Shown here: positions 15,770 through 24,400 of the stretch, one piece after another | Layout of the letters: every line of letters starts with the position of its first letter | Position numbering within the stretch: position 1 is the first letter of the stretch | From: CAZICM01 sp964537685 | GTDB taxonomy: Bacteria > Myxococcota_A > Polyangia > Polyangiales > Polyangiaceae | Reading direction: 5' to 3' | DNA length: 64,000 nucleotides | NCBI GenBank assembly: GCA_964537685.1 | Contig: CAZICM010000051.1 | Span: forward strand, 1-64,000 | Position numbers and translations under genes: made by a program | The notes under the pieces: generated by a model | Databases searched by the model: none | What the model saw: the letters and a program-made list of their open reading frames with translations, nothing else | Told to the model about the DNA's origin: nothing

Positions 15770-17046
15770 TAAGGCTGGCCCCCTGTGGCGGCGATCACGC
15801 CTTTGCAATTGCGGCCATATTCGACGCCAAATGTTTTATTGAATTCACAGAGCGCCTTGGCCCTCGCCAATAAATCGGGCTTACCGCTCACAATCGCCTT
15901 TTTCGAGGCTTCCTCGGCTTTTTGATCGAGCTTTTGCTTTGAAGCCTCGGAGAGACTCCGGCCTTTTTCAGCCAGCAGCTTTTTCAGGCGATCGGATACG
16001 GTTTCCACGTCCGCCCAAGCCTCCGATGAATTCGCGGCCGCTGTCGCATAGGCCGCCCATAGCCGGCCTTCCACATTGGGCACATCCTGGCAGGGGAAAT
16101 CTTTAGCGGTAAGCGTAAAATCCGATGCTTTTAGCGAACCCGCAGCAATTCGCCTCAATACCGCGACCATTTCGGGCTTTCGATCTTCTTCGTCGGCCGC
16201 CTCCAATTTGCCCGCCTCCAGGTGTTTGACCAGGCCATCGCACTTGGCTTCGTATGCGTCGCGCTCCCGCTTTTTCTTGCACTCGGAAAGCCTTTCATCG
16301 GCCTTCTTTAATTGCTCGGGCAATGCATTTTCACGGTCTTCGGGCGCTATCTTTTCCACATCGCAGGCATCTTTCGCGGATACCCATTGATCGACGCGCG
16401 CCCGGCTGTTCGCCAATCGGATTCGCATGCCCAGCGTCACACCTACGCCCAGCACAATCACCAATACAAACGAAATAGCCGCCACCAGCTTGATTAGCCG
16501 CTTGCGTTTATACCGATCGGCCAAATCGCTGCGATCGATAAAATCGCCGCAGCGCTCAATCATGCCTTCCCAAGCCAAAATATCGGTCGCAAAAGACTTT
16601 ATGGGAATCGCCAGATGCTTATCCCTCACAAATCGGGCTGAAAGACTATTTAAATATGCGCCCGGACCGGGCTGCTTATCGCTTGCACCGGAAACAGAAG
16701 CCCCTGCAAATCCGATTAAAAGCCCGCCCACCGTATCCGCATGTTTTTGCCACACATCGGCGGCCGCCCGCTGCGTCGATGTAATGCGCACCAAAATCGG
16801 CGAAAGCTCATTCCAAGGCAGGGTTTGCTCCACCTCGGCCGGCGTAGCTCCAATACGCTTGGCTACTTGCACCGTGCCTTCGCGAATCCCAGCCAAAATA
16901 TTATCGTGCGAAATGGCTTCCAATGCTTCTGAAATGCGGTTTGCCGTTAACAGCGATACCGCTTTTCGAAGAGGCGCCTTTGCGCATTGCACCAAGGCTG
17001 AGCCTAATTCGTTGTTTTTGGGGTTGGTGCTCACCGGGCCGGCCAT
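15769..17046 (-). CDS. Hypothetical single-pass membrane protein with charged coiled-coil domain
   Basis: I do not recognise this 425-residue protein. An N-terminal cytosolic-like region of about 185 residues is followed by one strong membrane segment (VAAISFVLVIVLGVGVTLGM, around residues 190-210). A long Lys/Glu/Ala-rich region with coiled-coil character follows, containing cysteines near 228, 256, 270, 335, 402 and 415. This topology suggests the C-terminal part is periplasmic. Its stop overlaps the sirtuin start as TAATG, so the two are translated together. No enzymatic motif is visible. Confidence 0.72.
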   Translation of the reverse strand: MAGPVSTNPKNNELGSALVQCAKAPLRKAVSLLTANRISEALEAISHDNILAGIREGTVQVAKRIGATPAEVEQTLPWNELSPILVRITSTQRAAADVWQKHADTVGGLLIGFAGASVSGASDKQPGPGAYLNSLSARFVRDKHLAIPIKSFATDILAWEGMIERCGDFIDRSDLADRYKRKRLIKLVAAISFVLVIVLGVGVTLGMRIRLANSRARVDQWVSAKDACDVEKIAPEDRENALPEQLKKADERLSECKKKRERDAYEAKCDGLVKHLEAGKLEAADEEDRKPEMVAVLRRIAAGSLKASDFTLTAKDFPCQDVPNVEGRLWAAYATAAANSSEAWADVETVSDRLKKLLAEKGRSLSEASKQKLDQKAEEASKKAIVSGKPDLLARAKALCEFNKTFGVEYGRNCKGVIAATGGQP

Positions 17047-17101
17047 CCTAAGGCCGCCCGCCCGAGGAATGCAATCATAAAGGATAATGCGGGAACAATG
17101 T

Positions 17102-17833
17102 TTACTGGTCCGCCGCGGCCGCGATGATGCTTTTTAGCTCGGCGTATTTGGCGGGATCACCCAAATTATTCACGGTCAGATTGTAGACCTTTACGGTTTT
17201 GTTTTCGGTGTCGAGCACATAGACATCGCGGTAGGTCACGCCCCACAGCGTCCACACATTCAGGTCGGCCGTGTCCTCGAGCCAGGGAATGGTTTTGGCC
17301 GTGCAAAAAGCATCGCAGGTATGATCGGCCCCGACCAGGCCAATGCCATCGACACCGGCTATTTCAATGGGCAATTTATGCCCTTCCGACGCAAGTTCCG
17401 AAGCCATTTGATTGAGATACCCAAACTGGGTACCGCAGTAGCTTCAGGTACTATGCCCAAAATACCAGGCGGATATCTTTCCTTTGGCTTGTGAAACCGC
17501 GATTTCTTGCTGATAGGACAATGAATTCTGATTGGTGTCCAATAGCTTGAAATCGGGCATGGCCATAGCCATGGCGCTTCCGCCCGTGCCTCCTTGACCG
17601 CCGCTTCCGCCTGTGTTTGCAGCGCCTCCGGCGCCCGCCGCGCCGCCCGCGCCAGCCATGGCGCCGCCCGTGGACGACGACGCCGCCATATTGCCCGATG
17701 AACTCGAAGCCATCGAGCCGCTGCTTTGTTCTTGGGTTTCACCGCCGCAGCCCGCTAGAGCCGAAATCCATAGGCCCAAGACCGCCGCGGCCGCCGCGCA
17801 AATGCCTAAGCTTGAATGAATGAAGTGCCTCAT
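17102..17833 (-). CDS. Candidate selenoprotein: thioredoxin-fold lipoprotein with UxxC active site (in-frame TGA)
   Basis: One frame runs from ATG 17833 through a single TGA at 17446-17444 to the final stop, giving 243 residues if the TGA is read as selenocysteine (residue 130). The context is GHST-U-SYC, a UxxC redox motif with the resolving Cys at 133. It follows a beta strand (GKISAWYF) exactly where thioredoxin/peroxiredoxin folds carry CxxC. The sequence after the TGA continues the fold: a helix (LNQMASELAS), a strand (IEIAGVDG), and LWGVTYRDVYVLD near the end. The N-terminus is a lipoprotein signal (ALAGC) with a Gly/Ser/Ala linker. A SECIS-like hairpin follows the TGA. A naive gene caller would split or truncate it. 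Confidence 0.82.
17416..17434 (-). promoter_or_regulatory. Bacterial SECIS-like stem-loop after in-frame TGA
   Basis: Nine bases after the TGA the minus strand reads GGTACCC, AGTTT, GGGTATC. The arms pair over 7 bp with one G-U, and the loop AGTTT has G at position 2. The apical loop begins 16 bases after the TGA. Known bacterial SECIS models require a small stem-loop just downstream, with a G in the first two loop bases and roughly this spacing. Confidence 0.65.
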
Positions 17834-17864
17834 TTTTCAAGCCTTTCAAATCGGGTTTTCAATG

Positions 17865-18800
17865 TCAACGGCCAAGATGCCCATCGAGCCAGGCAATTAA
17901 ATCGGAAATAACCTGATCACGATTGATTTCGTTGATAAGCTCGTGGCGGGCGCCTTCGTAGTAGTGCACCGTCAATTGATTGAGCCCCACGGAATAATAG
18001 GTTTCAACCAATTGGCGAAGCAATTTGGTGTTTTCGCTGACCGGGTCTTGGCTGCCCGCCATCACATAAATTGGCAAATCCTTTCGAATTCGTGAAATAT
18101 TCTGTTTTTTTGCTATCTCGGCTAAACCATCGAGCAAATCGACCCACAGCGAAGTGGTGCACATAAATCCGCAGCGGCTATCGCTTTTATACGCATCGAC
18201 TTCATGCGGGTCGCGGGATAGCCATTCAAAGGGTGTGCGGGCAGGCTCGAAGGGTTTATTAAAGGCTTCAAATGTAAGCTTTTGAATGAGCGAGCTTTTG
18301 CCCTTTTCGCCGAGCCTCTTCTTTTCGGCCTTGGCGACATAGCGGCCCGCCGATGCCAAAACGCTGGGTTTGCCGCTGGAACCGCTTAAGACAACGCCCG
18401 CATAGAGTTCGGGATTTCGGTACATCAGGGCCTCGACCATCGTGGCGCCCATGCTGTGCCCGAACATCACCAGCGCAAGCCGCGGATATTCGCCTTGGAT
18501 TTTCGCCGAAAGCTCTTCTTGATCGGACAGCACGCGATTCCAGCCATCGCTTGAAGCGAAAAAACCAAGCTCGTTTTCATCTTGGCAGGTCTTGCCATGA
18601 CCTCGGTGGTCGGCCGCAAAGACGGCATATCCCGCGCCGCACAAGGCATTGGCCAGGCGTTCATAGCGCCCCGCGTGCTCGGCCATTCCATGCGCGATTT
18701 GCACAACGCCCCGCACAGCCGCTCCTTCGTCGGGGCGGAAGGCGTACACAAAGAGGGTTTTCTGATCGCTCGCCTTAAACTCAAACGTTTCTTTTCGCAT
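17865..18800 (-). CDS. Alpha/beta hydrolase, monoacylglycerol lipase/lysophospholipase type
   Basis: A 311-residue protein of the S33/hydrolase_4 class. The HGMAEHAGRYERLA segment and ADHRGHGKT match monoacylglycerol lipases and lysophospholipases. The nucleophile Ser is in GHSMGA, the acid is probably the Asp of GSQDPVSE, and the His is in GARHELINE, so the triad is complete. There is no signal peptide, so it is probably cytosolic. It lies between the candidate selenoprotein and the phosphodiester glycosidase on the same strand, 31 and 18 bases apart, suggesting one transcript. Confidence 0.9.
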   Translation of the reverse strand: MRKETFEFKASDQKTLFVYAFRPDEGAAVRGVVQIAHGMAEHAGRYERLANALCGAGYAVFAADHRGHGKTCQDENELGFFASSDGWNRVLSDQEELSAKIQGEYPRLALVMFGHSMGATMVEALMYRNPELYAGVVLSGSSGKPSVLASAGRYVAKAEKKRLGEKGKSSLIQKLTFEAFNKPFEPARTPFEWLSRDPHEVDAYKSDSRCGFMCTTSLWVDLLDGLAEIAKKQNISRIRKDLPIYVMAGSQDPVSENTKLLRQLVETYYSVGLNQLTVHYYEGARHELINEINRDQVISDLIAWLDGHLGR

Positions 18801-18818
18801 CGGGAACCCGGCCGCGTT

Positions 18819-20099
18819 TTACTTGGAAACGGCGCGCGTCAGGTAGAAGAAATCGCGCGGCGAGCTTTCTCGGATGTATTCGTCTTCGCTAAATTCAAAT
18901 CCCTTGCAGAGCGCCGTCGCTTTTAAATCGTTGGGATCGGCCGCGGCTCCTTGGGCTTTGGGTACGTAAATCAAGAATCGGGGAAAAGACCAGTTGACAT
19001 CGAGCTGGGCCACGTTGTGGGCGCCTGCGTGTGCCATCGCCTTTGCAATGGCGGGCGCGGTCGTGAAATCGCCGATGCCGATGTAGAGCGTGCGGCCGTC
19101 TTCGCTGATGCCCATGGCGGAGCGGCGAATCACGGTGTTTCCGCCGATGGCCGCGCCCCAGTAGGTATTGTCTTCCACGGTGAGGCCCGTATGCATTTTG
19201 CCTTCGGCGACAAAGCAGCCCGGTGTCTGGCGCCACCATTCAAAGCTGTTTTCATCTTGTCCGGCCAGCGATTTCCATGGAGCCACTTTGACCGTTGCAT
19301 CTTTGAGCATGGCTACGGTGCAGGCGTCTTTGCGGGGTTTGATAAGCGTTACTCCATCGGTTCGCACGCCGTAGCGGCCATGAACGGTTTTAAATCCGCC
19401 GTTAAATGCCGCGATTAAATCGCGCTGATGTTCGGAAGCAATCAGCCCCGTGCGTTTGAGATCTTTGCCTTCGGCCTCTAGGCTTTCAGGTTCGCGCGTG
19501 CCCAGCACAAAGTGCAATCGCACCCGGGAAATATCGGCGGCGACCACGGCAACCACCGCCCACGAGCGATTGATATCGGGATGGAGAAGGGTTTTGAACA
19601 TGCGAGGCGCATCGCTGGATGCGAGCGGATCGTCGATGGGAAGCCATGTTCCATCGCCGGCCGCTGCAAAGGCTTTATGAATGGCGCCTGCATCGGCGGG
19701 GCGGAACGCGGGTTTTTGAGGCTCGGGCGATGTGCCCGAAGCGCTTGAAGATGCGGCGGGCGAAGGCGCGGAAAGCACCGGGGAAGGCTGAGCCGAGGGC
19801 ACTTCCCAATAAGCCTCCGGCGGCTTTTCTCCATAGAGCTTTTGTCTAAACCAATCATCGATCGCATAGGTTGTGTTCTCGAGCCAGGCCACAGGTCCAG
19901 GCCCAACAATCGAGCGCGCGGTATCGGCAAGCCACGGCCCGAGCCACACAATGCGGTGAATGGCTATCCAGAGCGCAATGACCAAAATGGGCGTGGCCAT
20001 GAGAATGATTTTTAGCGCCCGCTTTAGCCTTCGGAATCTGGGGGGTGAAGAGAGCTTGTTGGGGCTTTTGTTTTGGCTGTCGGAGCTCACGGCCGACAA
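18819..20099 (-). CDS. Membrane-anchored phosphodiester glycosidase (NAGPA/DUF2233-type)
   Basis: A 426-residue protein with an N-terminal membrane anchor (IILMATPILVIALWIAIHR, about residues 30-48), a Ser/Pro-rich linker, then a NAGPA-type domain. Diagnostic motifs are the FNGGF loop, RSAMGISEDGRTLYIGI and the AxxMAHAGAHNVAQLDVN segment with its conserved acid. Known members cleave phosphodiester bonds between GlcNAc-1-P and sugars or act on exopolysaccharide. The catalytic domain is probably periplasmic. The frame starts at TTG 20099, and GTG 20090 is an alternative with no clear ribosome site for either. Confidence 0.85.
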   Translation of the reverse strand: MSAVSSDSQNKSPNKLSSPPRFRRLKRALKIILMATPILVIALWIAIHRIVWLGPWLADTARSIVGPGPVAWLENTTYAIDDWFRQKLYGEKPPEAYWEVPSAQPSPVLSAPSPAASSSASGTSPEPQKPAFRPADAGAIHKAFAAAGDGTWLPIDDPLASSDAPRMFKTLLHPDINRSWAVVAVVAADISRVRLHFVLGTREPESLEAEGKDLKRTGLIASEHQRDLIAAFNGGFKTVHGRYGVRTDGVTLIKPRKDACTVAMLKDATVKVAPWKSLAGQDENSFEWWRQTPGCFVAEGKMHTGLTVEDNTYWGAAIGGNTVIRRSAMGISEDGRTLYIGIGDFTTAPAIAKAMAHAGAHNVAQLDVNWSFPRFLIYVPKAQGAAADPNDLKATALCKGFEFSEDEYIRESSPRDFFYLTRAVSK

Positions 20100-20123
20100 A
20101 TTAAGTTCGATAAGGGCGCCGCG

Positions 20124-21419
20124 CTATGAAAGTTCTTGCATCGCCTTCACAAGCTCTTTGAGCGAAGCCGTGTCCCTGTTGGCAAGCGCTGTTTCGGAAC
20201 GGGCCAGCGCATCGGCCAATGCCCTGACTTCCATGCTTGTAATGGGCGCATTGCTCACCACCACGGTCATTGCCGTTTCCGCCTTGGCGGCCTCGGCCAC
20301 GAGCAATCCGTATTCTTGGTCGTCGGCCCGCATGCCCGAGGCTTTTTCCGATACCGAATCCGCCGCCGAAGCCGCTTCTAAAATGCCCGCGCGCGCCGAT
20401 GCTTTCAGGGCAAAGAGCTCGGCCCTCCGCAGCACATTGCGGTACACGGTTTCGATGGCTTGGAGTTCATCGCGCACCCTCGAGAGAACTTCGCGGCCAT
20501 CGTCCTCGGGCACATGGGAAAGCTCCGAGGTTTCCAGCGCGTCAATCAAAGCCTTCGCTCCGTCAATTTCATTTAAATACGATTGAATTGCATCCATTGA
20601 TTTTGCAATGGTTTCCTGGGAAGGCGGTTTTTGATTGGGCTGCCCGAGCGCGGACACCATTTCCACCGGCCTGCGCCGGACCAGCCTTCGCAAGGGCTCA
20701 TAACAAGACAGCCTGAATACAGCGATTTCCGCCGCCCCCAAGGCCGCCCGCCCCAATTCCAGCGTGGCTTGCAACTGTTCTCTCAATTGCGTCATTTCCT
20801 CGATATGCTCAGGCGTATCCTCGCGCCGTCCCGAGGCCGTGGCCGCAAGCTTTTCGCCGATTTCTTTCTCGAGTGCGGCAATTCGATCGAGAGCCTGAGC
20901 CAGCTTGAGCACGCCTGCCTTGGCCAGCTCGGATTCCTCGCGCAGATCGGCGCCTTCGAGATAGCGGCGGCGGCCTTCTTCCAGCATTCTTTGCCGTTCT
21001 TTTGCGGACGCCAGCAGCATTTGCCTTTTATCGTGGGCTCCTTGAAGCAGGGCGGAGGTCCCCCGAATGGCGCCCAGGGCCGCAACACAGGCCACCGAAC
21101 CAGCCGTCACCGATGCGGCGGCAATAAAGAGGCCCGTCGTAAAAAAAGCGCCGACGCGCACGCCGGCAATACCAACAAGCAGCGTAAGCAGAGCCGCCGC
21201 GCCGCCTGCATAGAGGGCCTTCCGAAGCGCCGCGACCGGCTGAAATACCGCGCCCACCGCGAGCGAAGCCGAGTATTCGGCCTCAAAACGCTTATGCATC
21301 ATCAGGGCGAGCGAAGAGCTCATCACAGCCACCGAGCCCAGCGAAAGCAGGACGAGCACATAGGCGAAGAGCGAGCCGAGCGAGCCGACAAGCCAGTCAA
21401 ACAGCGTGATATCGATCAT
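20124..21419 (-). CDS. Hypothetical membrane/coiled-coil protein
   Basis: I do not recognise this 431-residue protein. Three or more N-terminal membrane segments occupy residues 8-115 (LFAYVLVLLSLGSVAVMSSS, a second near ALLTLLVGIAGV, a third near FTTGLFIAAASVTAG). The remaining 310 residues are long charged helices with coiled-coil character (RQRMLEEGRRRYLEGADLRE, ALDRIAALEKEIGEKL). ATG 21419 is preferred because it sits 5 bases after the stop of the VWA gene; the frame extends to 21521 inside that gene. The tight spacing suggests co-expression with the VIT/VWA protein. Confidence 0.72.
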   Translation of the reverse strand: MIDITLFDWLVGSLGSLFAYVLVLLSLGSVAVMSSSLALMMHKRFEAEYSASLAVGAVFQPVAALRKALYAGGAAALLTLLVGIAGVRVGAFFTTGLFIAAASVTAGSVACVAALGAIRGTSALLQGAHDKRQMLLASAKERQRMLEEGRRRYLEGADLREESELAKAGVLKLAQALDRIAALEKEIGEKLAATASGRREDTPEHIEEMTQLREQLQATLELGRAALGAAEIAVFRLSCYEPLRRLVRRRPVEMVSALGQPNQKPPSQETIAKSMDAIQSYLNEIDGAKALIDALETSELSHVPEDDGREVLSRVRDELQAIETVYRNVLRRAELFALKASARAGILEAASAADSVSEKASGMRADDQEYGLLVAEAAKAETAMTVVVSNAPITSMEVRALADALARSETALANRDTASLKELVKAMQELS

Positions 21420-21424
21420 GTTCG

Positions 21425-24400
21425 TTAGAGCGGGGCTTCTTTGCTTGTCTTCGAAAGGCTTTCTTCTTTGACTTTTACCTGGAAGGCTTTTCCATCCCAA
21501 ATCAGCGTGGAATACACCCATTTTACATCGCGGCCCGGGCTGTCCTTCTTCCAGCGCGCCGCAAATCGAAGGCGTTCCAAATCCGCGGCGGGAAGCAATA
21601 GCCCTACCAATCCCACAGGCGAGGCATCCATCAAGCCCGATAGCGGGACTTCTTTGTCGCCTTCATAGGCAGCCAGGGAAAGAAGGGCTTCATAATCCTC
21701 CCATGTGAGCAAGACCAGCGCCGAAGGTCCGCTAAATAGCCCCAGCTCTTTTAGTTTTCGCGTGACGCTATTCACAAAATCGGGCTCGGATGGTTTCTGA
21801 GCGTCGGGCGCCGCAAGCAGGCGGGCCAGCCTCGCCGCGGACAAAAGCCTCGCCCATTGCCGGGGATCGTCCGGCCCCGGCGTGCCTTCCGCATTCGCCA
21901 CCTGACGCTGAATACGGAGAGCTTCATCCACCCGGCCCGTTCCCGCCGCCGCAGCCGCCATGCGCAGAAAACTCGAGGCGTCCGAGGCCGGCATTTCCGT
22001 CAGCGATTTGTATTGGCGGTAGGCCGGAGCGTACCAACCATGCCGGAGCAGAATATCGCCCAAGAGTTTTCGCGAGGCGGGGCTTTCTGAATCAAACTCC
22101 ACCAGCTCCGAATAGGTGCGGATCGCCTCATCTTGAAAGCCCTGAGCCGCCAGCACATCGCCCAGCGCAATGGCCAACGCAGGGCTCAATAGCCCCTGAT
22201 CGCGCAGCCTCCGGCCTCGAGCAAACGCCTCTTCCTTCTTGCCGGCATCCGCCAAGAGCCGCACCAGCCGAATTTCCCCCTCAGGATCGCCCGGCACCTC
22301 GAGCAAGACCTGCTTTAGCCGTTCAATTCGCTCCTCGGGCGTCTTCATTTCGGCCAGCTCATTGTCGAGCTCCGCCCAGCGCACCCGTTCACTCCACAAA
22401 ACCCGGCGAACGGCAGCCGTTACACTTAAATCCACCGAACGCCTTAGAATCGCATGCGCCACAAATCGCTGCGTATCCGGCGTATCGCTAAAATATCGCA
22501 ACACATCCTCGGCCGCGCCCGCCGTCCGGACCTTCGCCTGAATCAAGTCCAACAGCGCCGCCTCCGCCCGCCAATCCGCGATTTCACAAGCCGCTTTCGC
22601 GCCTTCATAGCGGTTGATCAGCTCGCCCGACGCCAGATTGCCCCGAAGCCGCTTGGACCACAGCACAATCCTCTCCGACAGCGGCCGTTTGGCGCTATCG
22701 CTGCACTGACCCAGCACAATCGCCTTGGGCCGCTTTTCCTGAGGCTTTGGCTCAGGCATCACACCCCCCGCTATTCTCACAGCCCCAGGCGTGCGCGTTT
22801 TCGGTTCGACCCTTGGCTTGGCCGCCTGAGGAGCCGTCGCCGCCGTTGTCGTTGCCATAGGCCCGGGAGCTGGGGGTGGCGGGGGTGGCGCAGGAGCATT
22901 GCTTTGCCTATCATCATCCAAACCGGCGCACAATGGATCGCCTGGATCACAGCGGAAAGCCTTCTTCGCCCTGGGCGCGCCTCCGCCCGCGGGTGCTTCC
23001 GCCTTCATCTTATTGGCATCGGTCTTGGCCGTCTCAAGCTGCTTCTGAAGCTCGTTACGGGTGCCCTCATCGGCCGCCGACGCATAATCGCCGCTTAAAG
23101 GATCACCCGCTCCCGTCGCCGCCGCCGCCGTTGCCGCCGCTCCCACCGGCGTCGGACTCATCGGCGCCTGCTCCATCGGCGCGGCCGCCTTCGATTCACT
23201 CGCGGGCGAACGCTCGGCATTGCAGCCCACCGCCGTCGGAGGAAAGAGCTTGCCCAGCATAATATCTTCGGTGATCGGATCCAACAGCGTTAGTTTTCCA
23301 CCCCGAAGCGGCGAATAACGGCGGCGAATCCCCTGCTCGCTATATGCCCTTTCGCTCTCCAGCGACAAAATACTTGTAAACGGCGTCATCAGACCATAAT
23401 CCAAGCCCAATTCCACCACTTTCCCCCGCACTTGATCGGGATCGGCCGCCTGACCCAAGAGCCGCTTCATCTTCTCCGTCGCCCACAGCCTTGGAATCAG
23501 CGTCACCCCCACACCCCGCTCCAGCTCAACAGGATAAACCCGCTCAAAATCCTTGGCGCCCAGCCTGCCTTTTACTTTCACTTCCTTGGGCAGCGCATGA
23601 TGCGTGCGGGCCAATAAAATCACTTCTTCGCCACGCGATACTTTTCCGCTCGCCGAGACCATCACTTCATCGAGCCCCGCCCCAAAATCCAGGGACAGAT
23701 CGGTAATGGTCGGCGTTTTCACCGCGCTCACCAAACGCAGCACTTCCTGCGTGCCCGCCGCCACTTCCGCAATCCTGAAGGGCTGTCCTCCGCCCTCCCT
23801 CGATAGCTCCGACAGCAGCGAATAGTTCGCATCCAAGCCCACCGCCACCGTAAAGAATCTCGCCCGCGACACCGAGAGCGAACGCCTTAACCGCTCGGCC
23901 AGTTTCTCGCCGCTCACTTCACCGCTCGTCGGCAATCCATCGCCGATATACACAATCGCCGGCTGCTCCGTGCCATGCACCCGAGACAAGGCCGTATCGA
24001 ACATCGCCCCCAAATCCGTCGCTCCCCCGCTCGCATGCTCCGCAAGCTGTGTCAGCGCCGCCGCAATCTCTTTATCGTTCGCCTCGGCCAGCCCATCCTT
24101 GGGATGCAGCACCTTGGCCGTTCCATCCAGCGCAATCAGCGCAAATTTATCCTTGCCCGACAGCGCCCGCAGCACCGCCTCCGCCGCCTGCGCCTTCTGA
24201 GAACGCGCCGACTCATCACCCGATGCCGATGTATCCACCACAATCGCCACTTCCGCCGGCATCTCCTTCATACTCTGCCAATCAAAATCCGGCGCATAAC
24301 GGGCCATCAAATAATCCGCCCGGTCTCCATCCGCCGAAAACCTTCCCACCCGCAGCGGCGCCGCCTTTCGATTCTTTAACTGAACCTCCAATTGAAAATC

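Noticed and set aside
17359..17742. Alternative frame crossing the TGA of the candidate selenoprotein
   Set aside because: It is rich in Arg/Ala/Pro with no redox motif. The two halves of the real protein are in one frame, so no frameshift is needed.
20631..21428. Long plus-strand frame (265 aa) opposite the coiled-coil gene
   Set aside because: It is Arg/His/Gln-rich, as expected for reversed GC-rich code, and covers a gene with membrane helices on the other strand.
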